64,000 nt of DNA from Strigops habroptila. Taxonomy: Eukaryota; Chordata; Aves; Psittaciformes; Psittacidae. A program made the position numbers and the translations under genes. Positions 25,677 to 63,865 of this stretch are shown piece by piece (positions within the stretch are counted from its first letter, which is position 1; the number at the start of each line of letters is the position of its first letter). The DNA lies in contig NC_044288.2 in NCBI RefSeq assembly GCF_004027225.2, positions 2,076,719 through 2,140,718 on the forward strand. The letters are read 5' to 3'. A model generated the notes under the pieces. That model saw only the letters and a program-made list of their open reading frames with translations. It made no database searches and had not been told where the DNA came from.

Positions 25677-25734
25677 GGAATTCTACAGAGTCTCTGCCTG
25701 TGCTGGGAGTTTCCTTTGCCTGCGGGATGGGAAC

Positions 25735-25772
25735 TGGATGGGGATGGGATGGGGATAGGATGGGGACAGCTG
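25735..25772 (+). repeat. Simple repeat, GGGAT-type
   Basis: Short run of imperfect GATGGGGATG/GGGATAGG units between the BSDC1 and TSSK3 3' ends. Confidence 0.7.
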
Positions 25773-25993
25773 CCTCAGGAGGGTCTGTGGGTCACTACTT
25801 TAAACTTCCCTTTCCTCCCACCTTGTTCCCCACTGTAGAGAGCTGGGATTGAACCCATAAACTGCCCGAGCATGAATGAGCCAGAGGCCTGGCACGTCAC
25901 CTGCGAAGCTGGAGAGACGGGAAACACTGACCTCCGAATTTATCCTAGTATTAGAAACACTCTTCCATTTAGGGAGATCAGGGTGAGTCCTCC

Positions 25994-27542
<1,549 letters not shown>

Positions 27543-28746
27543 ATGAGCTCCCAGCGCCTGCCGCAGGCTCGGAGGTTCCCCATTGAGGCCGGCGACTGCC
27601 CCAGCTCAGAGGTGCCCCCTGAGGCACAGGAGCCCCCCGACACTGAGCGGTCTGTGGGGAGGTAAGGAGGAGACAGGACACGCTGCGGGTGCAGGGTCTG
27701 GTCACCCAAGGCTATGTCCAACCTGGCCTTGAACACTGCCAGGGATGGGGCAGCCACAGCTTCTCTGGGCACCCTGTGCCAGCGCCTCAGCACCCTCACA
27801 GGGAAGAGCTTCTGCCTTAGATCTAACCTGAACTTCCCCTGTTTCAGTTTGAACCCATCACCCCTTGTCCTGTCACTTCAGTCCCTGATGAAGATCCCTC
27901 TCCAGCATCCTTGTAGCCCCCTTCAGACACTGGAAGCTGCTCTGAGGTCTCTACGCAGCTTCTCTTCTCCAGGCTGAACAGCCCCAATGTTCTCAGCCTG
28001 TCTCCATATAGGAGGTGCTCCAGGCCCTGATCATCCTCGTGGCCTCCTCTGGGTTTGCTCCAACAGCTCCATGTCCTTCTGATGTTGAGGACACCAGAAC
28101 AGCACACAGTGCTGCGAGTGAGGTCTCACAAGGGCAGAGTAGAGGGGCAGGATCACCTCCATGCCGTGCTGCACCATGCTGTACCATGCTGCACCATACT
28201 GTACCATACTGTACCATGCTGTACCATGCCGTACCATGCTGTGCCGTGCTGCACCGTGCTGTACCGTGCTGTACCATGCTGCACCATGCTGTACCATGCT
28301 GCACCGTGCTGTACCGTGCTGCAACGTGCTGTACCGTGCTGCAACGTGCTGCACCATGCTGTACCATGCTGTACCGTGCTGCACCGTGCTGTACCATGCT
28401 GCACCATGCTCTACCGTGCTGTACCGTGCTGCACCGTGCTGCACCATGCTGCACCGTGCTGTACCGTGCTGCAACGTGCTGCACCATGCTCTACCGTGCT
28501 GTACCGTGCTGTACTGTGCTGCACCGTGCTGCACCGTGCTGTACAGTGCTGTGCCATGCTGTACCGTGCTGTACCGTGCTGCACCACGCTGTGCCGTGCT
28601 GCGCCGTGCGTTGCCGCCGCGCTCACGCCGCTCTCTCCCGCAGGCAGCTGCGGCGATGCCCCGGCAGCCACTGCCTGACGCTGCCCAACGTCCCCATTGA
28701 CGTGTTCATCGCGATGGGCGGCAGCGGCCGGCCCCGCACCGCCTGA
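27543..28746 (+). CDS. FAM229A: FAM229A, small conserved FAM229-family protein
   Basis: Two coding exons, 27543-27661 and 28644-28746, are joined in phase (AG|G, R-Q-L) to give a 73-residue protein of unknown function. The family signature [18 protein letters not shown] is coded by exon 2, and the N-terminal [11 protein letters not shown] resembles the RRFPVEGGD of FAM229B, which supports this start over an in-frame ATG at 27414. The context (head-to-head with TSSK3) favours FAM229A over FAM229B. The 982-bp intron is almost entirely repeats: a CR1 fragment and then a 450-bp array of 10-bp units that ends 33 bp before the exon-2 acceptor. An AATAAA lies 47 bp after the stop. Confidence 0.9.
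27700..28160 (-). mobile_element. CR1 LINE fragment lacking its extreme 3' tail
   Basis: Reverse-complement CR1 in the FAM229A intron. It begins at the CCAAGGCTATGTCCAACCTG segment, so the terminal 90-100 bp of a typical CR1 3' end is absent. It continues through TCTCAGCCTGTCTCCATATA to the ACAAGGGCAGAGTAGAGGGG landmark, where the 10-bp array starts. Confidence 0.88.
28161..28610 (+). repeat. 10-bp minisatellite, 45 units
   Basis: Forty-five consecutive units of consensus G(T/C)ACC(A/G)TGCT run with no insertion or deletion in the whole block. Variation is almost confined to unit positions 2 and 6. Because 10 is not a multiple of 3, a stop-free unit leaves long open frames on both strands, which are not genes. 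Blocks of unit variants recur, for example 28331-28360 matches 28461-28490 and 28401-28430 matches 28481-28510, showing multi-unit duplication. Confidence 0.98.
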
Positions 28747-28792
28747 TGGCGCCGGAGCTGCCGAGGACACACACACTGGTCACAGCGTTTGT

Positions 28793-28798
28793 AATAAA
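28793..28798 (+). terminator. FAM229A: Poly(A) signal AATAAA, FAM229A
   Basis: AATAAA lies 47 bp after the FAM229A TGA, followed by a T/G-rich stretch (TTTGTGTGTTTCTGTG) that fits a downstream element. Confidence 0.8.
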
Positions 28799-28879
28799 AT
28801 GACATCTTTGTGTGTTTCTGTGCTCAGAACCCGCCCTGCGTGTGTCGGGCACGGGGGGGTCTGGGGTGGGAGAAGGGGC

Positions 28880-29485
28880 GCAGGGAGTGAGAGAGAACAC
28901 GGGGGGACGGGAGACGGGGGGACGGGGGACGGGGGACAGGATACAATGGGACAGAACATGGGGGACAAGACAACGGGGGGACAGGACAGGGGGAGACGGG
29001 ACGCGGGAGACATGGGGACACGGGACGGGGGGACAGGACATGATGGGACAGGACACGGGGCATAGGACACGGGTGCCAGGACACGGGGAGCAGGACATGG
29101 AGGGATAGGAGACGGGGTACAGGACACGGGGGACAGGACACGGGGGCAGGACATAGGGGACAAGACACGGGGGGACAGGACACGGGGGGACAGGACACGA
29201 GGGGACAGGACACAGGGACAGGACACAAGGGGCGTGATACCATGGGACAGGACACGATGGGGCAGAACACGGGGAGCAGGGTACGATGGGAGAGAACAAG
29301 GGGGGACAGGACACGATGGGGCACAACACGGGGAGCAGGATACGATGGGAGAGAACAAGGGGGGACAGGACACGAGAGGGTAGGACGAAAGGGACAGGAC
29401 ACGGAGGGACAGGACACAAGGGGCATGATACCAGGGGGCAGGACACGATGGCACAGGACACGGAGGGACACAACACGAGGTCCAC
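28880..29485 (+). repeat. G-rich minisatellite, GGGACAGGACACGGGG-type
   Basis: About 600 bp of imperfect units related to GGGACAGGACACGGGG lie between the FAM229A poly(A) site and the KPNA6 promoter. A longer block of roughly 65-70 bp containing GGAGCAGG, TACGATGGGAGAGAACAAGG and GGGACAGGACACGA occurs twice, near 29270-29335 and 29335-29375. It has many G runs on the plus strand and no coding signal. Confidence 0.93.
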
Positions 29486-29489
29486 CTCC

Positions 29490-29685
29490 TCCCGCTAGGG
29501 GGCACCCGAGCGCCGCGGACCGCGCCGGGGGTCGGGAGGGGAGGAGCAGCCCCGCCCCGTCCGCGCGCTTGAGGAGGTTTGTCCCGCCGCGGCCGCCGTC
29601 CGCGCCCGTCGCCCTCCCTCTGCCGGCGCCGCCATATTGTGGCCGCCGCCGCCGCTCGGGAGCCGCCGCTGCCGCCGGAGCCGCG
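29490..29685 (+). promoter_or_regulatory. KPNA6: CpG-island promoter of KPNA6
   Basis: Start of a CpG island (to about 30.2 kb) that covers KPNA6 exon 1. A YY1-type motif GCCGCCATATTG at 29628-29639 lies 46 bp before the start codon. No TATA box or CCAAT box was seen. The start site is probably within 29560-29640. Confidence 0.7.
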
Positions 29686-47375
<17,690 letters not shown>

Positions 47376-48555
47376 TGTGCCTGGGGCAGGGAACAGAACA
47401 CCACAAACTCGCTGGAAAGCAACTGAGAGCAGCTGATCATCCCATCCCCTTCTTGCACACGGGAGGCCAAGCACCCACTCCACCTTTAGGAAACAATTCT
47501 TCCTTCAACCAACTAAACCAGTGCTTTGCCCGGACGGAGAGAAGGGGATGTTCTTACACTTCTTTTTCTTTTTTGCTGCTGCATCCATGTCTTTAAAGCA
47601 GGCATCTGGGTGGAGGAAGGACACGGAGGTGGCAATTGCACCTCTGGGTTTGGGTTTTGGTTTTTTTTTTTCTCCCCTTTGTGGTGATCTCTTCCCAAAT
47701 GTCACTTCTTAACTCGGGTACTTCATTGAGATGGCAGCGTTGGGTTGGGTAAGAACACAAGTAGCAGTAAGCGTTCTGACACCAATAATTCTGCAAAGCC
47801 TGGGTTGAGCTATTTAATTTTATTTTTTGTTTTTTTGTTTTTTTGTTCCTTTTTTTGCACATGTTACTCTTTATTAAAGACTCTAATTTGCCAAGAGCAA
47901 AGTTTAGCCCTGGCCTTTCTGCACCCCTCCTCCAGCGGACAGTCCTCTCGAGCCTGGGCCACGCTCCCCTGACATATACTGTACATGGACAGAGAAATGG
48001 GAAGTTCTCCCACTCCTGGGAAGAGGTTTTTTTGGGGGGAAAGGCTTCTTCCCTTTGCAGAGAGCTATTTTATTTGGTTGTTTTGGAAGAACTATTTACA
48101 AGGAGAGAAAAAAGAAGCACCGAGCCCCCCCCCCCCCAAGGATGGTAACTGTGAGGAGGGGCGGGATGGTGTGTGTGGGGGGGGAGCACAGGCTGTGTTT
48201 GCATTGCTACTGACCGCCAGCCCCGGGACTGTGCACACGGTGAAAACCCACCTTCAGCTTTACTTGAAATCTATTTTTTTTCCATGAGAACGTGTTTTGA
48301 GTTGTGGGTTTTTTTCCTTCTGCCTCGGCTTGGGGTGGATCAATGGGGAGAAGGGGATGGGGGGGGGAGGGGTGGTATCTCCATGCCCAGCTTTACCTCC
48401 TGCTCGCAGGCTCATGGTGTTATATTCAACCAAAAACCGTCAAATCTTTATAGTTTTTATATGATATAGAGGTAAATATGTGTCTGATGGGGCTTCGGAG
48501 ATACAAATACACGCGAAATCGCTGTGATTGGTGTGAACGGAGCACTGGGAGCTGG
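47376..48555 (+). other. KPNA6: 3' UTR of KPNA6 and intergenic DNA before TXLNA
   Basis: Follows the KPNA6 TAA. An ATTAAA at 47873 could end a 0.5-kb UTR. Beyond it are poly-T tracts, a run of 13 C near 48127 and G-rich runs near 48175 and 48360. No coding exon was recognised. A longer KPNA6 UTR is possible. Confidence 0.5.
47873..47878 (+). terminator. KPNA6: Poly(A) signal ATTAAA, KPNA6
   Basis: ATTAAA lies 498 bp after the KPNA6 stop codon and follows a T-rich stretch. Confidence 0.5.
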
Positions 48556-48559
48556 AACC

Positions 48560-49560
48560 GGGCGCTCCGCCTCCTGTTCCCCGGGTCCCTCCCGCGCTGT
48601 ACGAGCCCCGGGAGCTCTTCAACACGCTTCCCCAAGACCTTGTTAACGAGAACCGGCCGCCCCGGAGCGCATCGGCCCCGCGGGGACGAGCCTTTTGCCT
48701 CCGAACGCATCACCGGGACCCGAGCGGGCGGCGGGGGGGGAGGGGGGGACGCGGCGGGAGGGGCGCGGCGGGGCACTCTGGGAGCTATGGGGGGGCGGGG
48801 CATGCTGGGAGTTGTAGTCCATAGGGCGGGCATCGCCCCGCGCAAAGCACGCCGGGAGTTGTAGTTCGCCGTTCTCCCGGCATACCCCGCGCTACCTCAC
48901 CGCTGATTGGGCGGCGGCGCGACCCAGCGCTTGCGCGTTGCGCGGCCGGTGGGAGGCCCGGGCCGGAGCCGCTTCCTTCAGCGCGGAGCCCGGCGGGGGG
49001 CGGCGGCACCGGGCACCCCCCCCACACACCCTCCCCATCCTTCCCCTCCGGTGCCACCGGGCTCTGCGCGCTGATTGGCTGAGGAGAGAGAGGGGAGCCG
49101 TGCGTCAGAGCGCTGCCGGTGACGCCACGGGGTGCGTGCGTGACGTCACCGGGGGCTCGGTGGCGGGGGGGGGCGCGGGCACCGATGGGGCTGGGGGGGG
49201 GCGGGAGCGGTGTTAATTAACCCCGGGTGTAATTGGGGGGGTGGGGGGGGTGGGTGTGTCTCTCGGCCGGTCCCGAGGTGTCGGTGTCAAGGGCAGGGGG
49301 TGATGAGGACGGTACCGGGGGGCGGAGGCCGGGTCCGAGCATCGCCCGGGGCCCGGTGTCATCCCCCGGCGGAGGAGCAGCGGCGGGGGGGGGACACGTG
49401 TGCGGTGACACCCCCGCCGGGTCTCTCGCGTGTTTTCGTTGTAAGCCCCGTCCTGGGGCTGCGCAGCGAAGCTGCTCCCTGCTCCCGGGGTAGCGGTTCC
49501 CTCCCTCCAGCCTCCGCTCCCTCATTAGCGGCGTAACTAATGAGGCTGCGGGCGGGGAGG
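48560..49560 (+). promoter_or_regulatory. TXLNA: CpG-island promoter of TXLNA with ZNF143, CCAAT and CRE motifs
   Basis: Dense CpG island upstream of TXLNA. Two ZNF143/STAF-type elements read GCATGCTGGGAGTTGTAGTC (from 48800) and CACGCCGGGAGTTGTAGTTC (from 48848). A weaker third, ACTCTGGGAGC, is near 48775. Inverted CCAAT boxes (ATTGG) are at 48906-48910 and 49074-49078. A full palindromic CRE TGACGTCA is at 49141-49148, with a TGACGCCA nearby. The coding exon at 50061 begins with an acceptor (50026), so a noncoding first exon must lie here. Its exact ends are unclear. Confidence 0.75.
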
Positions 49561-50060
49561 GTGAGAGCGAACCTGCCCTGCGGGGGGGGGCCCCGGGGTG
49601 CGGGTTCGGTGTTAGCGCCGGCTCCTGCTTTCCTCCCGCAGCTCGAGTTGGTGCTGAGCTCTTGCTGCCGAGGCTCAGCCCCCCGGGTCCCCCCTGCAGG
49701 GACGGGGGGGTCCGTCGGCACGGGCTGCTCTGGGGTTTGAAATCCAGGGGTGAAGCTCAGCGGGGATGAGGGGGAAGGACAGCGGGTTGTGCCCAGCGCT
49801 GCGTGTGCAGCGGGAGGTGCTGCCTCGCTCTGGAAGGGGCTGTTTCAGGTGGAAAAGGAGCTCTCCTTAACACAGGAGGTGCACGCTGAAAACGATGCTC
49901 CCTCTGCACAGAGCTGCGGGCGGCAGCCTCTGCCAAGAGCAATTCCCTTCCCGGTCCTGCTTGGTGATTCCTAAAATCCTCCGAAGCGTTCCTTCTCACT
50001 AACAGCCGTTGTTTCTCTTTCTCTAGGCTTCGTCGAGGCTGAGCAAGGAGGAAGGTCTCA

Positions 50061-55483
<5,423 letters not shown>

Positions 55484-55633
55484 GCCTGGCGTGCGCCTGC
55501 ACAGGTAGGGCGAGGGAGGGCAACGTCACTGCTTCCATAGACTCCATCTGATGCCCCTCTCCAGGTCCTGGGACGGGCAGGAGAGGCCCAGGGACCTGAG
55601 ATTTCCTAGCTTAGGTTTTTGGAAGGTTTTCTA

Positions 55634-55638
<5 letters not shown>

Positions 55639-55669
<31 letters not shown>
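55639..55669 (+). repeat. (TA)n microsatellite
   Basis: About 15 uninterrupted TA units in the TXLNA 3' UTR, flanked by TTTTCTAAATTT and GAGATATAAAA. Confidence 0.95.
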
Positions 55670-55673
<4 letters not shown>

Positions 55674-56198
55674 TATAAAATACGTGCAGGGCAACATCCG
55701 CTCTATAGATGAAAACGAGAACGACCCGCCCTGCGTGTGCGTGAATAACTAATATATGGAGCTCAACTGATCGTCCCTCTCACTGGAAGACCTTGGCATT
55801 GGCAGGCTGCAGCTCCCCAAAAACCTCGTGCAGCTCAGGAATGGGGGTGCCTGGGTCTGGCCTGGCCCAGCAGGAAGAGCAGGATGCAGCAACGCTCTCA
55901 CATGGGGTGAAAGCAAGCGAGCCAAGCAGGGAGAAACGAAGCATTTCCCAGCACTGATTCTCCCTCCCTCCTCTGCGTCAGGCAGGAGGAGGCTCCTGGA
56001 CTTGCTCCTGGTTTTCCATGCTCTGGCAGGCAGCAAATGAGGCCATTTCCTCTCCTCTGTGTGGGTTTTGTATGTGAAACAGGGACAAAACACAGCAGAG
56101 CAGCTGGGGGTGCCCGGTTCTAACGAGAACCTGCTGGTGTCTCAGTAGCCTTATGATTCACAGTTGCCTCTTTGCTATACGCACACGTGCACAAGTGT

Positions 56199-56204
56199 AT
56201 TAAA
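56199..56204 (+). terminator. TXLNA: Poly(A) signal ATTAAA, TXLNA
   Basis: ATTAAA about 0.72 kb after the TXLNA stop codon, the first clear variant signal in the expected direction. Confidence 0.45.
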
Positions 56205-57850
56205 CAGTTAATCCAAAGCTCTCATTCCCAAGTGTTTTGCACAAGTGCGTGCGACCAGTTGTGCGAGGGGAACCAGGGAGGTGCCACCTCAGCTCCTCTG
56301 CCCCTGCGCCAGCCCCGTCCCTCGGTGCCAAGTGGCTGGTCTTGGAGGTCCATGGAGCCGAGGCTCCAGGAGGACAAACCCTGCATCTGCTCCATGAAGC
56401 TGCTGCTTAAGCCGAATCCCTGGGACCAGTAGAAGGTGAACCGCTGAGGATAGTCCCTTCCGCAGTGTCAGACCCTCAGGCCTGGCCATGCTGGTGCTGT
56501 CGCAGCCCCCCCTTTCTCCTTTCCCTCTCTGCTTTCTCAGAAGAGCCTCTCCCAAGCGCTGCTGTGTCTGGGGAAGGTCTCTGTAGCCTCTGCCTGCGGG
56601 GGGGGGAAGCACTCGCCCAAAGGACCTGTGATGGACAGATTGGAGCCTGCTGCTGGCACAGGGCTGGGGGAGAACTTATTGTCTCAAGACTTTCTCTTCT
56701 CACTGTTCTTTTGGGAGACCTCGGCTTGTTGGAAACCTCCTTGCTCCAGCTTCTCTTCACAACAGACTTTCCTTTCAGCATTGCCTTCCTTTTGCTTGAA
56801 GCTGTTCCTCGCAGCGGAGTGCTCAGTGCAGCAGCTCTGGTTTCTCCTCCAGCACTGGGGCTGCTCTTGCATCTTGTCTCCGCTGCTGTACAGTGAGTGC
56901 CCTCACCCGGGAGCTGTCTCCGCATCCCCCTTTCCTCCACCCACAGGGACTCCAGCGAGCTCAGGGCTAACAAAGAGCAGAGACAGGGTCTGACGAGCCT
57001 CCGCAGAGCCACAGTCTTCAACACCCGCTGGAGCCGAGTGTGGCTTCAGCAGCGCTGCTTCCTCCAGCACAGGGACATGTTTGCCTCTGGAAGGAGCTGG
57101 CAGGAGCCCCCTGCAAGTGAATGTAACTCTGGCCTGGTGGGACCAGCCCTTCCCAGCAGCCGGGCTCTGGACTTCTCTTCCTAAAACCTCTTAGAAAATC
57201 GCTAAAAACCCCTTTTGTTTTCTTTTCCCTGATCCAGTCCAGAAAACCCCTGCAGGGGCTCCTGTATGTACCCTCCTACCCAATAGAAACACCCCCACCC
57301 TCACTGCTGCTGCTGCCTCTGTCGTTTCTTGTTCATCGTGTTGGGGAGTGAAGATCTGGGCTGTGGGGCAGGAAGGGGGGGGCCGGGAGGGACCCCGGGT
57401 GACAGTGACAGGATGTCCCTGTGGGGGGGAAGGTTGGGTGGGTTTGTCCCTGGCACCTCGTGTGCTGCTTGCCCTCCCTGTGGGCCATAAAGCCGCTGCC
57501 ACCCTCTGTGTCCTGGCCCTGGTGGCATCCAGCTGCTGCCGGGCTGGTCCCTGGTGGTGGCATCACCAACACCGTGAAGTCCTGCAGTGATGGCCTGAAG
57601 CAGTTCTGTGTACACCGGGGGGACGGGGCTCGTCTCATCTCTCCCGACACCGGGGCTGGAGGCTCGTCCCTGCAGAGCCGGCTCCTGCGACCACACGAGC
57701 CCGGTGACACTGGGGGGACCCGGGGGGTGGCAGGCGGTGACCTGGGTCCGCTCCCGGGGACGGCGCATGGGAGCAGACACCGTCACCCGCACCGCATCCA
57801 TGCTGTGCCTGCTCCAGCCGCGCAGGACCATGGGCCGCATCCTGCCCTCT
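56205..57850. other. Intergenic between TXLNA and CCDC28B, no gene seen
   Basis: Moderately GC-rich sequence with several open frames of 60-180 codons on both strands. None has a recognised domain, a family-like start or a consistent splice structure. Part may be extended TXLNA 3' UTR. Confidence 0.45.
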
Positions 57851-58656
57851 CTCCAGCGCCGCAATGAAGCCGGTGCTGAGGCTGGGGCCAGCCCGGCCGC
57901 TGGTGTCCGGCAGCGCCACCGCTCCGGGGACACGCCGGAGGAAGTTCCCTTTCCCTTTAAATGCAAATCCCAGCGCCGGGGCCGCGGGACGAGTGTCCGG
58001 CGGGCGCGGGGACGCGGCCGGGTCGGCTCCGCAGGCTGGGCCGGCGCCTGGCGCAGGTCAGTCCCGCTGCGGGTCCGTGGCGGTGCGGAAGCGCGGCCGG
58101 AGGCTGCGGACAAAGGGGCTCCCACAGCCCCGTCCTGCCGCCACGAAGGGCCCCGAGCTGGGGGCCCCGGGGGTGCGGGTCCCCGCGGTGTCGGTGCCGC
58201 GCTCGCTGTGGGGTCGGCTCCGGTGTGCGTGGCCGGAATCCCGTCAGGAAGCTGGTGCAAGCCGAGGCCCGGCCGGCAGCTCCCGGCTGCGGCTCAGAAC
58301 CGGGGCTTTGTTCCGCACCGCGAGGCTCCAGCGGGGACACCGGGACGACGCAGCCCGAGCCCGGGCGCTGGCACCGGGGCAGGGTCCGAGCTCCCGGCTT
58401 CAGCCCTCCCGCCACTGCCGAGCCGCGCTGCAGCCCGCGGAGCCCCATTGCAGCTCACCCATGGCTGCGCCGAGAGTCCGCGGGATGCCATGGGCTGAGG
58501 CAGGCGGGCGGCTCTGCTCTGGGTGCTGCTCCCCGTGGGCACCCCAATAGCGCCAGCTCAGGGCAGAGAACAGGCTCCGTGTGGGGAAGGAGCCACCAAA
58601 AGTTCTATCTGTCCCACTCAGGGTCCCTGCCCCGCGGCTCCGGTGCCCCCAGCACC
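57850..58656 (+). promoter_or_regulatory. CCDC28B: CpG-island promoter and 5' UTR of CCDC28B
   Basis: CpG-rich block immediately upstream of the CCDC28B start codon, densest at about 57.85-58.45 kb. Long frames here on both strands are by-products of base composition. A noncoding first exon is likely but its ends cannot be set; no TATA box was seen. Confidence 0.55.
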
Positions 58657-60178
<1,522 letters not shown>

Positions 60179-60320
60179 CCCAGCGCCCGGCGCGGCCCCC
60201 TCAGACCCCGCGGCCACCACGCGGGGACCCCGCGCACCCCCCCCCGCCGCCGCCATGTCGGTGCGGGCCTCAGTGCCGCGGCCGGGTGACGCCATCAGCC
60301 GGCGCCGGGGAGCCGCGGCC
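60179..60320 (+). promoter_or_regulatory. IQCC: Compact CpG-rich promoter / 5' UTR of IQCC
   Basis: Only 142 bp separate the CCDC28B stop codon from the IQCC start codon chosen here. The segment is CpG-rich with a CCGCCGCCGCCATG run (60245-60257) and a second ATG at 60255 in frame with the chosen start. The promoter must overlap the last part of CCDC28B. Confidence 0.6.
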
Positions 60321-62943
<2,623 letters not shown>

Positions 62944-63865
62944 GCATAAGGGGCACTTGTATTGGTGTGGAGAAGCTGTGGAGCTCCAGCACTGGTGTCG
63001 TGACGTGGCCTCATGGACAGCAGCAGCTATGGGGAGCTCCAGCTTTCTGGGTTGACGTTTTCCACTTAAGGTGAATGCTGCAAGAAAGCCTTTTATTTCT
63101 TTTAAATGTGAATATTTGGTCAAAGCAGGGGTTGAACATCACTGTGAAGGCAGGAGGTGGTTGTGTGTCCTGGAGGAGTCCCACTGAGACCTCCTTCTAC
63201 AAGAACCCTGTTTCTGTTGGCTGAGCTGCATGGTCCTAGGGGAAAATCAAGGTTAGGAGGACTGTTGCTTAGAGAAGGCTCTTTCTGCCCAGCTCATTGC
63301 TTGTGGCGGAACTAAAATGCCTGAAGGCAGAAGGTGCTTTGAACCTACAGGAACAAACTCTTCTGTGCCAGCCTGTGTGTGATCCATACCAGTGTCTGAG
63401 CTGCGCATTTGGGGTGGCTGCACATCGCAGCTCTGCAGTATCTGGGATCTCCAAGTGCTCGTGGTAGGCTTCAGGAGGTTCCTACCTGTCCGTGCAGTTG
63501 GTGGGGAGCGATGGCACATCAAACCTGACCTTCAGGACATGAGGCTTGGTTCCCAACTCGTGTATCGATGGCCATTGTAGCATCCCTCTGTGTGGCAGTG
63601 ACCTGGATTGGTGCTTGAGGGGGCAAGTAAGGACTTGTGGGGTTCGGAGCTTTGTTATATGTTCCTCTAGTCCAGGAGCACTCAGGGTCCCTCAGAAAGG
63701 GACTTTGCACGTGGTGCTGTGGTTCTTTACTATGACCCCACGTCTTCTGTGGAAACACTCTGCGTTCCTGCTGCCTGAGCAGTCACTCTTGCCCTGTGCT
63801 GGTTGAATCCTTCTGGTCCTGAATGAAGCCGACTTGTTTGTGAATAAAAAGTTTTCCTGATGCTC
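62944..63865 (+). other. IQCC: 3' UTR of IQCC
   Basis: Runs from the IQCC TGA to just after the AATAAA at 63843. There is no CR1 or coding exon, and its length of about 0.9 kb is ordinary. Confidence 0.65.
63843..63848 (+). terminator. IQCC: Poly(A) signal AATAAA, IQCC
   Basis: AATAAA followed by TGATGCTCGTCTCTGTCT, a T/G-rich downstream region about 20-40 bp away. This is the best 3' end for IQCC. Confidence 0.75.

Larger units (their letters stand above)
23873..25690 (+). other. BSDC1: 3' UTR of BSDC1
   Basis: Follows the BSDC1 TAA. Two ATTAAA signals are visible, at 23924 and 25671, consistent with a short and a long 3' UTR (about 0.07 and 1.8 kb). It contains a GGGGTTTTGGGG-type run at 25132-25155 and a short GGGAT-rich simple repeat just beyond its end. 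No coding exon was recognised. Confidence 0.6.
55484..56204 (+). other. TXLNA: 3' UTR of TXLNA
   Basis: Follows the TXLNA TGA and ends at the first plausible signal, ATTAAA at 56199-56204. It includes a perfect TA microsatellite. Further transcript extension to the right is possible. Confidence 0.5.

Noticed and set aside
27993-28746. Overlapping frames of 80-243 codons on both strands in the FAM229A intron
   Set aside because: They are translations of a stop-free 10-bp repeat unit; only the FAM229A exon 2 part of the region is real coding sequence.
57301-58550. Possible extra gene between TXLNA and CCDC28B (frames of 220-320 codons)
   Set aside because: GC-rich frames on both strands without domain or splice support; best read as the CCDC28B promoter island.
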